This document shows positions 1-9,969 of a DNA stretch of 64,000 bases, piece after piece (the first letter of the stretch is position 1; each line of letters begins with the position of its first letter). The translations under genes were made by a program, and so were the position numbers. Source of the DNA: Kappaphycus alvarezii (lineage: Eukaryota > Rhodophyta > Florideophyceae > Gigartinales > Solieriaceae); NCBI GenBank assembly GCA_002205965.3, contig NADL03000451.1:2976001-3040000 (forward strand), read 5' to 3'. The notes below the pieces were generated by a model. It worked only from the letters and a program-made list of their open reading frames with translations. It was not told where the DNA came from and did not search any database.

Positions 1-1222
1 CAGTCCCGTCGAAAAACCTCTGCACGGAAAAGCTGGGGAGCATCTCCCTTATCTCCGGCGATAATTTATCGACTTCCCCCCTGACCGTCGCCGCTGCAAT
101 CTTGGCTGTCACAGGCGCAAGTAAGATGCCATTCCGGTGATAGCCCGTTGCGAGACTCGCATTCTTATATTCCATGTTCCCTAGCACAGGCATTAGATCT
201 GGAGTCGAGGGTCTCAAACCAGACCAAGTTTCCGCAATCTCATATTCCCCGAAACCTGGAACTAATCGCACGGCAGCCTGCAACAAGCTTGCAATTCCCG
301 CAGCCGTGTTCTGCAGCCCAAATTTTCCATCTTCCATGGTGGCGCCGACATAAAACTCCCCCCTCTGCTGTTTTGGTATGATATACAAATCATGCCTGAA
401 CAATGCGTGCGTTAATTCATTCTGGCGATTCGCAGTTTCATTTGGATATCGAAGAGACAGCATCTGGCCTTTTATGGGACGCACCGGGAGGTCAGGCAAC
501 AACCCTTTCGACCACGCACCCCCTGCAAACAGATAATGGCCAGCCCGAACCAGACCCTCGCCATCTACAATCAGGCCGTCAACATGAGCACCATCTGGGG
601 ATACCACGACGCGGTTCACTAGGCCGTCTTTTATTCGGACGCCCAACCGTAGGCATGCTTCTTTCAAGGCAGCAACCAAGCGGCGGTTGTCGATGTGAGC
701 GTCCTCCCGGACACGCTTCGCAGCGACCACTTCTTTACTCAAGGCAGCCTCCACCAATTGTACTCGATCACTGCCCTGCAAGTCTGCGTCGGTAAAATCC
801 TCATCTGTGTAATAGGGGACCATAAAATCACCCCGGGAGATGTATGAAACGTCGAGACTAGACACGGTGGAAAGGCGAGAGAGGAATTGAGGGTACATGG
901 CGTGCGATAGGAGAGCGAGGGATTGAAGTGGTTCAGGCATGGACTCGACATGGGGTGCAATCATACCGGCGGCAGCCAGGGCGGCTGGAGGACGGGTTGG
1001 TGTGTGGTAAAGGGTAACCGAAGTACCAGACTGGGACAGTTCAAAAGCAGTGGAGAGAGAAGCAATTCCCGCACCGACGATAATAATGTCAGAAAGTTGA
1101 GCAGTGGGGGCTCCAAACGGCTTTGGAGAAACGGACGGTGGTGGATGACGTTTGGCAAGGGGAGGGGGGAGTCGACTGCCCAGGAAAAGAGTCTGGGGGG
1201 CGGGGGGCAGAAAAGCTGGCAT
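1..1222 (-). CDS. thiO: FAD-dependent glycine oxidase ThiO-like protein (3' end beyond window)
   Basis: An open frame of at least 407 codons runs on the minus strand from an ATG at 1222 off the left edge, with no stop and no visible intron. ThiO oxidises glycine to iminoglycine for thiazole (thiamine) synthesis; the family is known from bacteria and plastid-bearing eukaryotes. Residues about 46-56 form the FAD-binding strand and loop (IIIVGAGIASL; the third Gly of the usual GxGxxG is Ser). Then come AAAGMIAPHVE, RGDFMVP, RPIKGQML, a VGATMEDG stretch, WSGLRPSTPDLMPVLG and a C-terminal RNGILLAPVTAKIA, all hallmarks of the DAO/ThiO fold. About 45 Pro- and Ser-rich residues precede the FAD motif and could be an organelle transit peptide. 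The frame stays open upstream of the chosen ATG to a TAG near 1425, so a spliced upstream start is possible. It is the only intact conserved gene in the window. Confidence 0.9.
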   Translation of the reverse strand, partial: MPAFLPPAPQTLFLGSRLPPPLAKRHPPPSVSPKPFGAPTAQLSDIIIVGAGIASLSTAFELSQSGTSVTLYHTPTRPPAALAAAGMIAPHVESMPEPLQSLALLSHAMYPQFLSRLSTVSSLDVSYISRGDFMVPYYTDEDFTDADLQGSDRVQLVEAALSKEVVAAKRVREDAHIDNRRLVAALKEACLRLGVRIKDGLVNRVVVSPDGAHVDGLIVDGEGLVRAGHYLFAGGAWSKGLLPDLPVRPIKGQMLSLRYPNETANRQNELTHALFRHDLYIIPKQQRGEFYVGATMEDGKFGLQNTAAGIASLLQAAVRLVPGFGEYEIAETWSGLRPSTPDLMPVLGNMEYKNASLATGYHRNGILLAPVTAKIAAATVRGEVDKLSPEIREMLPSFSVQRFFDGT

Positions 1223-1411
1223 GTTTGGAGTGGGAGGATGCTGGCGTGAATTGAGATGGCGGCCAGGAAAGGTGTGCTCGGTGGGATTCGTAGAATGGAA
1301 GTCGTATTTGATCTGGCTGGGATTGGGACGGGGAGCAAAAGTTGATCTAAGAACGGAGATTTCCACAGCATAATGTACTTTCGTAAAACACGGGTACAGT
1401 ATCTCAATACA

Positions 1412-1520
1412 GAATTTACGCTACACGAAATTCGTATTTACAGTAATTTTCGTATGTCAAGAAACGAATAAAAATACGAAGTCCACAAGTCGGTGGAATT
1501 TACGCGACAGGAAATTCGTG
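1412..1520. repeat. paired 25-bp direct repeats, candidate transposon end
   Basis: The motif GAATTTACGCTACACGAAAT starting at 1412 recurs with few changes at 1496-1520, and a diverged inverted relative lies at 4706-4730. The spacing flanks the two Harbinger genes, which suggests terminal or subterminal transposase-binding repeats. Confidence 0.35.
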
Positions 1521-1624
1521 GAATCAATGAGTACGAGCATGCATGAGCTGTGCAGTACAGTATTTATTAACCTAATTACCCTTGTGTCGCTACTTTCGCT
1601 GTTGTTCCACCTCAGTCCAGCAAC

Positions 1625-3349
1625 ATGCCGTACCGCGACTATCGATTAGGAATACAACGACAGAGAGCCCAACTAGCAGTCCAAACTGCTCAATTGATCA
1701 CAATCGCAGATGATGCAGATGAGGTAGCCGCTGCTGTACTCACTCAGGTTGAGGTTATCAGAGCCAAAATCCGTCGGATATCGACCAGAACCAAGAGGGT
1801 GTCATCTACGGTGTTCAACTTGAACGCCCTCAGTAATATGGAGTGCTACAGTCGCTATCGATTTCCGAGGAGACTCATCGGCCTACTCTCGAAGCATCTA
1901 TGCTTAGGATTCGCCTTTACAAAAAGAATCCGATACTACTGTGATGACTTTACTGATGGACAGAACGAGAGAGCGGGAGCGAGGGAGCCAGACAAGAGTG
2001 CGGGAGAGAGCATGAGAGCAGGAGAGAGAGAAAGAGAAGGGCAGTAAGACTGAGAGACTGAGATGGAGAGATGAGAGAGGAGAAGGTGGTGAGGAACGTT
2101 ACTCAGGTAGAAAATGGAGAGAGACCGGGGCTTATGTAGAATTCAAGGCGAGTCGGCTGATGCTTTCTGTTGATCGAAGGAAGTTTCCAGAAGACATGTA
2201 GACGACGGTGAGTGTCTAACCCTAAACTTGCTTGAGCTGATCTAAAGTAGATCAGCTCAAGCTTACAGCACTGTACAGTGCATAAACATAACGGTCAAGT
2301 TCTAGGTTGAACGGTAAATTACAGTCATAACTGTAAGCCTCTTTGCGAGGTGTCAGCTGTCAGAAAAAGGCAAAGAAGTGAAATTACACTTACATTTACT
2401 TCGTGCTGTATCGTTCTCCGCCATATGTCAATGCTTATTCGCCTTGTTAATATGGAAGAGGAATTTAGAATGTTTAGTTCTCGCATAAGTGAGTTTATCT
2501 GGGAAACAGTAGAGAAATTCCCAGCGGACACCATGGCCATCTTCTGGAGACTCGCCCGCTATTGATGGGATGTCGAGCATCTCTATACGCCAATGCTTTA
2601 GAAAATGCTGGTTGTCCCTTCGAAAGCTGTGTCGGATTTATTGACTGCACAAAGATACGTATGTCACGAACTGACAACCATGGAAGTTTTCAGCGAAGCT
2701 GATATTCTGACCATAAGAGAATGCATTTTCTAATATATCAAACGGTATCTACGCCCGACGGCTTCATGTTTTCAGCTTACGGTCCCGTAGAAGGTAGAAG
2801 GAATGATATCACTTTGCTTCTGATGTCTGGGCTTGAAGACGTATTGGCATCATGTATGAATGTGAACGAAAGACAGTTTCACATCTATGGTGACCTTGCG
2901 TACATCCTACGGCTATGCTTGCAAAGGGCGTTTCATGATGCTTGTGCGACAACATCTCAACGTACATTTAACTCTGTCATGATTGCGCTTCGCGTCGCAG
3001 TAGAATGGAAATATAAGGACTTAAAACAGCAATGGTCCCGGAACGACTATACACGGGGATTGAAAGTTCGCCAAGCCCCAAATGGCTTGATGTATAAGAC
3101 TTCAGTGTTGCTACATAACATGAGATCGTGTTTACGCAAAGAAGGCCAAACTAAAAAATTATTTCAACCTAGATCCACCCTCTCTAAGAAATTACTCAGA
3201 ATCAGCGTAAAATTGGGAATTCTCGAACCACTTATTACTGAGAAATGCCACTTTTTGCCCCCAATTTGCGCTGTTCGCTCCTCGTGGAGAGCTCGCAAGC
3301 TCGGGGCGCGGAATTATCTCCTCTGGACCCACCGCGAGGAGTCTAATTG
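1625..3349 (+). pseudogene. Harbinger DDE transposase (HARBI1-like), split by a solo LTR
   Basis: DDE_Tnp_4 family nuclease that would cut and join transposon ends. The reading starts MPYRDYRLGIQRQ at 1625 and is cut at 1953 by the LTR. It resumes after 2399 with the frame restored if the LTR and one target copy are removed (…CDDF then TSCCIVLRHMSM). Family landmarks follow: VGFIDCTKIRM near 2635 (first Asp), STPDGFMFSAYGPVEGRRND near 2750, YGDLAY near 2893 (second Asp) and VAVEWKYKDLKQQW near 3000 (Glu). The D-D-E triad is therefore still readable. Stops (for example TGA after WRLARY near 2563) and frameshifts near 2700 break the gene. The plus-strand reading from 2721 is the best preserved part. 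Confidence 0.85.
1954..2394 (-). mobile_element. solo LTR of the Ty1/copia element family
   Basis: This 441-bp sequence is the reverse complement of the LTRs at 53999-54441 and 60012-60456. It has TG...CA ends, the GA/CT-rich block, the conserved 33-nt hairpin (2230-2262) and the same U3 text. It is flanked by a perfect 5-bp target duplication, TTTAC at 1949-1953 and 2395-2399. The internal region has been lost by LTR-LTR recombination. The insertion lies inside the Harbinger transposase, so it is younger than that gene. Confidence 0.96.
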
Positions 3350-3396
3350 AGCTTCGTAAGCATCGCGCCCATCACCTCCATCATTTTCACCCTCTC

Positions 3397-4410
3397 TTAC
3401 CGCGCGTCGATTCTTTCTTTCCTCTCCAATTCAAACCTCCGCTCCTCAAGTTTGATCCGTTTCTCCATTATATCGTGAGACTTGTGGAAACGCTCTTCAT
3501 CGAACGATGCTCTCTCCTGCTCGAATTTCAGACGTGCTTCAGAGAGCAATAGCTTCCTTTGATCCAGTTCCCTCCTCCTCTTCACGTAATCTATTATAAT
3601 AGGGTTGACCTCTGAATCATCTTGCAAAACTGACTTCGTTCTTGCCGGAGACTTCCTTTACCTTTCAATCTTCTCGTCACCTGAAGCCCCTATTCCCAAC
3701 GATGATTCCCAGTGCCGCTCCAGAGCTGCCTTCCTGATCTCTTCTCCAGCTAAAACAAGGTTCTGTTTAGCGGTAGTTTATTCCTCCTTCGATTTCTTTG
3801 AGGTTTCATCATATTCATCAATTTCGAGGATCAAATCGTCAAGAAGCTGATCTTTCTCACTGATTTCCTCCGCAAGTCCGGAGATGGATGCATCCTTTTT
3901 GACTGTTGCTCGTCGCATTTCGATAAGTAATTTGAAATGGTGTGTGAGAGACTTTTGCTTGGGCTTGGCATGGTGTTTGAATACCATACTCGGGACCTTG
4001 GCGAGAAAAATATCCCGAGTAGCGGCAAACGCCTTGCCCTTCGAACCTCTACTTTAATGATGAGCGCCAGTAGCGCGAACAAATTTGAGTGAAGCGTAAT
4101 GCCAGTTGGAATAATTAAACCTTCCCAGTTTGCGAGCGTTTTCGTCTTGCGGTACTGTATCATATTCGTTACTATCAGTATCATTGAGTACTGATGCGCC
4201 AGCCGCTGCTGTTGTGGTTCCTTTGCTTGGCTCTTGGGAGAACACATCTATTTGTGCTAAATCAGATGAAGAAGGCGGTGTGGGAGGTAAGGGTTGCAGC
4301 GTTGGCAGCACAGAATGAAGAGAAAGTGCTGCATCCGTCGTAGTGGGGGGTGGCGCTTCTCGTGAGGAAATCTGGATAGGGGGGGAAACAGGACGAGGGG
4401 TCGGTGGCAT
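3397..4410 (-). pseudogene. Myb/SANT-like Harbinger accessory protein
   Basis: One minus-strand frame of 338 codons from an ATG at 4410 to a stop at 3397, broken only by three TAA codons and no frameshift. Order: Pro/Ser/Thr-rich N-terminus; the motif RFNYSNWHYASLKFVRATGA, which matches the start of the Myb/SANT-like DNA-binding domain seen beside Harbinger transposases; then KGKAFAATRDIF, KQKSLTHHFKLLIEMRR and a long charged coiled coil ending RFELERKERIDAR. In known systems this partner helps the transposase enter the nucleus and bind transposon ends. It is convergent with the transposase and 47 bp from its end. The family call is by motif only. Confidence 0.65.
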
Positions 4411-5639
4411 GGCTTGATGGAGGTTAGTAACGACGGGGCCAATAGCTGCGTTCGTGTTTGATTGTTATGGTGTAGGCATGGGGGAGCGGTTGCAAGTGGA
4501 TCGCACCCTTAAGATTTTTGTGTCCATGTTTATGGTTGCGGTAGTGCGGGGTTACTAAGACTTCGATCGAAAGCACCTCCCGCAAAAACCCAGGAGGTTT
4601 ACTTCGTAAAGTCAAAGGACTACACTGGTTTTTTTTGATGTCGTGTGAAAATTTCGTAGGAATCAGCAACGTGTTCAATTTGTCCTCGCTGTGGACGTTA
4701 AAGTTAACGAAATTCGTCCTGCAAAAATTCTCTAAAAGCGTGAATGTTCCTCCTTAGTCGGAGATGACCGGAATAATTTAAGTACATTACATACTAGTTA
4801 ATTATATTACATTGAATTTTTAAATTATCATTAAGAGCATCCCTAACGGTTGTGTGAAATCCAAATCCAACGGTATTTGGATTTGGATCCCGCAAATCTG
4901 TACATACCCATCGAAATCTAATTCGGAGTCAATCAGTTCTGATAGAAATTGGATCCCATTCCGGTGAATCGGTTTCTAAAAGACTACATCCTAGACTTCG
5001 ATTCTGCGGAATAGAATCCAAATACCACCCAATCGGAGGCGCTCTACCCTAAAGTAGCACACGCAGGACTGTTACTGAAAGGGACAATCAACTTGTCGAA
5101 CAGGTAGTCTCTATACAGTTTACTGCGATACCAATTCGTGATGTAGCGCGGGAAACAGATAAAATTATCCTACGGCAGTAAATGACTAGATCAGGAAGCA
5201 TGAATTTGGTCGACAGCGATATCAAGTCCCCACCTCTGGCTTCCTCTTTGATCAGTACCTCTCCCTCTCGCATCCCCTCTGTCAAATTCAATTCCCTTGT
5301 AAATACGAAACACTAGCATTTTTGTGCGTATTTCAAAGCAAAGGAAGCGGTATGCAAACGTTTTGGCCCCAATAATTGTTCGAAACTCAAGACGTTTCCT
5401 TTTGATCAAAAGAGAGCAAAATATCCTTCCGATTTCTTCAACAAGCTCTGACAAAATATTTCAAAACAAATTTCGACCTGCTGTAATCTTGGAAAGGGAA
5501 ATAGGCCCACGAAAGGGATAGAAAGCGAAGGAGAGAGTGACAACGTACGGGGCATACGTCGGTGCATCAGAGGATCCCTCTTTAGGCCCCCGGAAAAGAA
5601 GTAATTCTTTCTTTCTCAAGTTTCTCATGCTTACTACTC

Positions 5640-5960
5640 TTTCATGACGTATTTGAAGCGGTGAAATCCAGCCATTATGTACTCCGACAGGACGGAGGAA
5701 GACGCTGTATAGAGGCACCAGAAGGCATGGTGTGAAGCCGTTAAATTTGAGTTAATTACAGGAGCAATTAAGAAGAAGAACACGACTGGCTCACCTACGG
5801 AAGAGGATTTCATTCGCGCAGCAACTGCAGTATACAATGGTGATGCCAACATATCCAACACGTACAATTTTCTGCGAGACCCGGACATAGCCGTCGGCCC
5901 TGTATTTAATTTTGTAGACTTTCTGCACTTTTCAGAACTACGCATTCCTGGTCTTTGATA
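5640..5960 (+). pseudogene. possible NAM-associated-type accessory protein of transposon 2
   Basis: A stretch without frameshift reads WCEAVKFELITGAIKKKNTT, then SPTEEDFIRAATAVYNGDAN and GPVFNFVDFLHFSEL. The layout (a W near the start, S/T-G, an EED..A..Y helix, then xPF.F...W/F..L) resembles the accessory proteins linked to plant and algal PIF transposases. Stops flank it on both sides. The resemblance is by eye and weak. Confidence 0.35.
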
Positions 5961-6599
5961 CTAAGGTCCAAAGAGCAAGTGTAGTTATTAGATGAGGTTG
6001 ATGCAGTTGCTATTGTCAACAGCTCTATTACCACAGGCAATGGTAATGGCGGGAATAACATCTCCGATTCTCAATTAAACCAGGTCGGCAGTTTAATATT
6101 ACCGGAAGTATCTCCAGCAAAAGAGCGAAAGACTGGAACAAAGCGCTACGATGAGCTTTCAAAGCAGGTTAATGCTTTGAATGGAGCAGAAGGCATCGAA
6201 AAATTAGCAGAAACATCTGCGAAACGATCTGAAGCAACACAGAATCTTGTTCAAGTCGAACGAGATATATATATATGCTCAACTTGTTCTCTGTGACTGG
6301 CACAGGACGTTCTCTGAAACAGCGGTATATTAGTATTGCTTAAAATAAGGCATTTGAGTCCTTGGATGTAAATTATACTGCAGATGGTAGAACTGCTCTG
6401 TCCACTTCCCGCAACCCTGTTCTACTGTCTACAAGTCCTGCTTTTCATTCAACTCAGGATTTGCAGACAACTCGAGTGCTACCCAAGTAGTTGCGTAATT
6501 CAACCTTGAATCAACACCACCATTTCAATCAAGACAATAACAGAGAATTTAATCCTGTATTCAACGGTTTATCCACAATTCAGAACTAGCTCCGTATGA

Positions 6600-7233
6600 G
6601 TCGTTAAGATGTCAAAAATTAAACTTCTGCTTTTCTCAATGACCACAGGCATCAACTCTCGATTAAATGTAAACTATAGCTTCCAATGTACTTATAAGTG
6701 GCTTTACTTATACCTAGCTATTACCATTCTGGTTCCATTGGTGGTTGATTAATGCATTTGTAATTTTGCCTATGCAGTCCCGGTACCTAGACATCATCTG
6801 CGATTTCATTTTTGGTTTATACCTAGCACTGGTCAATAAAAAGATCAGTGTCTTCATCAAGTTCATTGGGGGAGGAGAATCACCCAGATCCGCCACTAGT
6901 ATAGTGATTCTTTGGTACTTCAACATTCAAATTGTGTAGTACAATGGCTGCTTTTGCATTCCTTGCCATTATCGTTACGTTCCACAGTTCACTTGAGATA
7001 AAGATCATTTTGAACCTGCGAAAAAAGAACACTGAAAACCCCAAAACCCGCTCAACACATTTCCGAGCCCCTTCCCGTCTTCTACAGAACGCATCGCTCT
7101 TTCTGTTCACAGGGTTACTCAAAGTTTTGAAAAAGATCTTCAAGGGGGGATAGATTACCTCTGTAAGGTAATAAAACCAAGTAAATCCCTTACCGTCCAC
7201 TGTTTGGTGTAATAAAAACTCACACAAAATCAC
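6600..7233 (-). pseudogene. Harbinger/ALP1-like transposase, C-terminal part
   Basis: The minus strand from 7233 reads TWFYYLTEVIYPPLKIFFKT, then REGARKCVERVLGF, a hydrophobic stretch, LWNVTIMARNAKAAIVLHNL and NVEV. This matches the end of plant and algal PIF/Harbinger transposases (xYYLxDGIYPxW, RKDVERAFG, CVILHNMIVE). The Glu of VER would be the third catalytic residue. Below 6880 the reading continues with stops (the segment ending near 6600). The N-terminal two thirds are missing; the minisatellite at 7260-7990 lies where they should be. Confidence 0.72.
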
Positions 7234-7259
7234 ATATTTTGTTATTCAACGGCGCTGTT

Positions 7260-7990
7260 CGACATTCAGGGGACGATTTTGTTAGCGCTTTTGTTTTGGA
7301 TTGCAGCTCTGGGCATGCTGCACAAACGATTTGGTGTTGATTCTGGACCCAGCGAGGAGGGTTGCAAACAACAGGAACTGATGGAACCCACACAGGGGGA
7401 AAGTGATCTCTTGTACACAGCAGAGGTGGTGCTGGTTGTACCATAGCAAGGTGGTTTTCGCTTGCACCAGCGGCAATTTGTGGTTGCACACGACAGGGGT
7501 GTGGTTTCACAAAGCAGGGAGGCGGTTGCACATGAAACTGGGGTGTGGTTGCACACGATGGGGGGTTTAGTTGCAAATGGCGGAGGGGTTAGTTTCACGC
7601 AGCGGGGGTAAATGACTGCAAACGGGGGGAGTGATTGAACAAAGCTGGGGAGGGACTGTACACAGCGAGGGGGGCTGATCGCTTGCACACTATGGTTATG
7701 GTTGCTATCAGCGGGGGTGCAGTTTGACACAGCAGGGGGGATGATTGCACACTGCGGGGGGTGTGGTTGCAATCGGCGGGGGTGTGGTTACAAACAGTGG
7801 GGAGGAATGATTGCAAGCAGCAGGGGGAGTGACCGCCCACAACTTGGAGCAGTGGTTACACGCGGCGTGGATGTGATCGCTTGCACACAGCGAGGAGTTA
7901 TGATTGCATAAAAAGCGAGGTTTTGGTTGGAAACAGTAGGGGGTGTGGTGGCACTTCCCGTGGGATGATTATGGTACAGCACACACAGGG
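7260..7990. repeat. degenerate G-rich minisatellite, unit about 22 bp
   Basis: About 30 imperfect units of the form GTGGTTGCACACAGCGGGGG run head to tail, G-rich on plus, with runs of five to seven G. The unit length drifts between about 18 and 27 bases. Long open readings across it on minus are Cys/His/Pro repeats created by the array and are not proposed as genes. The array sits inside transposon 2 next to the transposase remnant. Confidence 0.8.
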
Positions 7991-8544
7991 GGAAGGGAAC
8001 AATAAAATACACGAAACCGTGGATGTGCTTTGAAGACAAACTGGGCGGAAGCCAAAAGGTAGGGATGTACGCGAACTGTGCTAAAGGGGAAGGTTCTTCA
8101 GTAAAAGTTGTTGGGATCGATTTATGAATGGAGTTGTGAGGATTTATTTTCAGATGAATAGAGGCAACGCGCACCCCTCGGATGAAGAACAGATATGTGG
8201 GGATTTAATGGGGATGAGAACTCCCACGGGGGTATTGGGAAGACGCGGTAAGAATGGCTAAAGGGTAAGTGGGGATGCAGTCAGGACGGGTGCGCGGGTT
8301 GAAGAGGTGCAGTTACGATGAGAGGAGATCGTCCAGAGTTGGGTCGAGTGCAGGAGGGTTTTGCAAAGAGAGAAGTGACGTACCGATTCGTCCGACTCTG
8401 CATGAGTACGTCACCGGCGTTGTCCAAGCGAATATGCTTAACTCCAGCGTTCGATCGTGATGGAGTCTTTAAGACCCCCAATAAGATCACTACACTCTTT
8501 CCTCAATTGGATTTGGATCGCGCAATGGGTAAGGACGCTTTTAA

Positions 8545-9969
8545 GCCGTAAACCTTTTATGCAGTGGTGGCAAAAATAAATTTAATTCAGAGTGTCTTTG
8601 TGAACTTGAAAACCCTGTAGCAAACAGCTACTTTCAGACTTTTTTACTTTTCTGATACGTTGAGTTCATTTTAACAATCCTTTTTATAGCATCTTTATTT
8701 TTTGGCAAAATACGCTACTGCTTTTCGTACTGAGAACAAAATCATAAGCAATTTTCATTCACTGTAACATAGGCGCGAAAGCAGAAGCAAAAGAAACACT
8801 AATGCATCCTAAATATGACCCTTTGCGTTCCTTAAGCACTCCTAGCTTCGAACAGCAACCATTGAATGCCTCCTGTCCACACAACAATAGGTCATGGAAA
8901 GAGGATCATGGATGACAAAAAGGGAATATTCTAGCATTCGGACATGAAGAATGGCTCCCACAGGAAATATCAACAGTGCTAAAACAGGATCGAAAAATTT
9001 TTTTTCAACGGCACGATTCTCATACGTGGCTGTACTTCCCGGTGGTCTGATCGAATCAGATTCCTTGCTGTTGTACTCTGAAATTAATCGAATAAAAATT
9101 TTCTCCGAGGCTGAGCGAGGACAGATCGATTCTCTATACAGTCTAAAACTGCCAAATAGGGCGACTTATGAACGGATAATTCGCTCCGAAGACGTATCCC
9201 GTAACTATTCTCACCTCCCGGAGCGCTATAACGTGCGAAAGCAGTGTAAGGAAGGAAATGAATGATGAAGGGGCGATACCGAGTGCTCATAAGAAAATGC
9301 ATAGAACCAAGGTAAGTCCTGATTTGACCCCCGCAAAGCACTCAATCTTGCTATTTCATCTTGACAGTTTGGGCAGCGACTCAATGGCAGTGTTTTGATT
9401 CAATATAAGGGGATGAAACAAGCTCCAGTAATGAATTCAAGGAAAAAGAAAAAGCGGGTCCAGTTTTTATAAATTTATTTGATCCGGAAACACCAGCAGT
9501 GGCCAAGTGTTGTACTCAGAAATGAGATAAACGTTAATTTAGAAATCCGAGAAGGTTGGGCTTCGTGTTGCCACTGATTCAAAGAAGATTTGATTTTATC
9601 CAAAAGACACCACTGGCAGTTTGTCTGGCATAAAAAACCCAAAGGAATAGATAACCTGAAAGGATTTTTTTACGTTCAAATCATCACCACTCAGACTGGA
9701 TTATTTAGCCTATATTTAACTCATTCACAAATGGATATGGTAGGCCTTGCTTTACCCTCTTGCTCATACAAACCAGCCCCGCCCAATACCAAGAGTTCGG
9801 TAGGTAACAGTCTTATGTCCACTGATGTGCTTGGCCACCCAAGCTCGAGAACTGACTAAACAAGATGTAAATAGTTGCACCACAGTCTCTCAAGATGCAA
9901 CCCATCTGCTTCATTAAAATTGAAAAATACGAGCAGTTGTACTTCGGAAGGCAAAAATTTCTAAGAGTA
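8545..9969. other. no gene recognised
   Basis: Between transposon 2 and the LINE remnant I see no conserved protein, RNA gene or clear repeat. Short open readings at 8951-9265 (plus, 104 codons) and 9590-9859 (plus, 89 codons) have no motif I can name and may be chance. Confidence 0.5.

Larger units (their letters stand above)
1412..4730. mobile_element. PIF/Harbinger-type DNA transposon 1 (decayed; ends approximate)
   Basis: Two convergent remnants, a DDE transposase on plus (1625-3349) and a Myb/SANT-like accessory gene on minus (3397-4410), make the two-gene layout typical of PIF/Harbinger elements. The ends are inferred. A 25-base motif beginning GAATTTACGC occurs as near-identical direct copies at 1412 and 1496, and a related inverted copy lies at about 4706-4730. 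These could be terminal and subterminal repeats. I did not find a convincing 3-bp target duplication, so the boundaries are uncertain. Confidence 0.5.
4835..8540. mobile_element. PIF/Harbinger-type DNA transposon 2 with terminal inverted repeats
   Basis: About 36-bp imperfect inverted repeats bound a 3.7-kb segment. The left end starts GAGCATCCCTAACGGTTG at 4835 and the right end, read on minus from 8540, starts AAGCGTCCTTACCCATTG. Both arms then share ATCCAAATCCAA. TTAA lies at both outer edges (4831-4834 and 8541-8544), compatible with a TTA or TAA 3-bp Harbinger target duplication. Inside are a plus-strand accessory remnant (about 5640-5950), a minus-strand transposase C-terminus (6880-7233) and a minisatellite. 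Just inside the left arm a further inverted copy of ATCCAAATCCAA can fold back. Confidence 0.8.

Noticed and set aside
7266-7840. Minus-strand Cys/His/Pro-repeat proteins across the G-rich array
   Set aside because: They mirror the minisatellite in several frames at once, so open reading is a by-product of the repeat.
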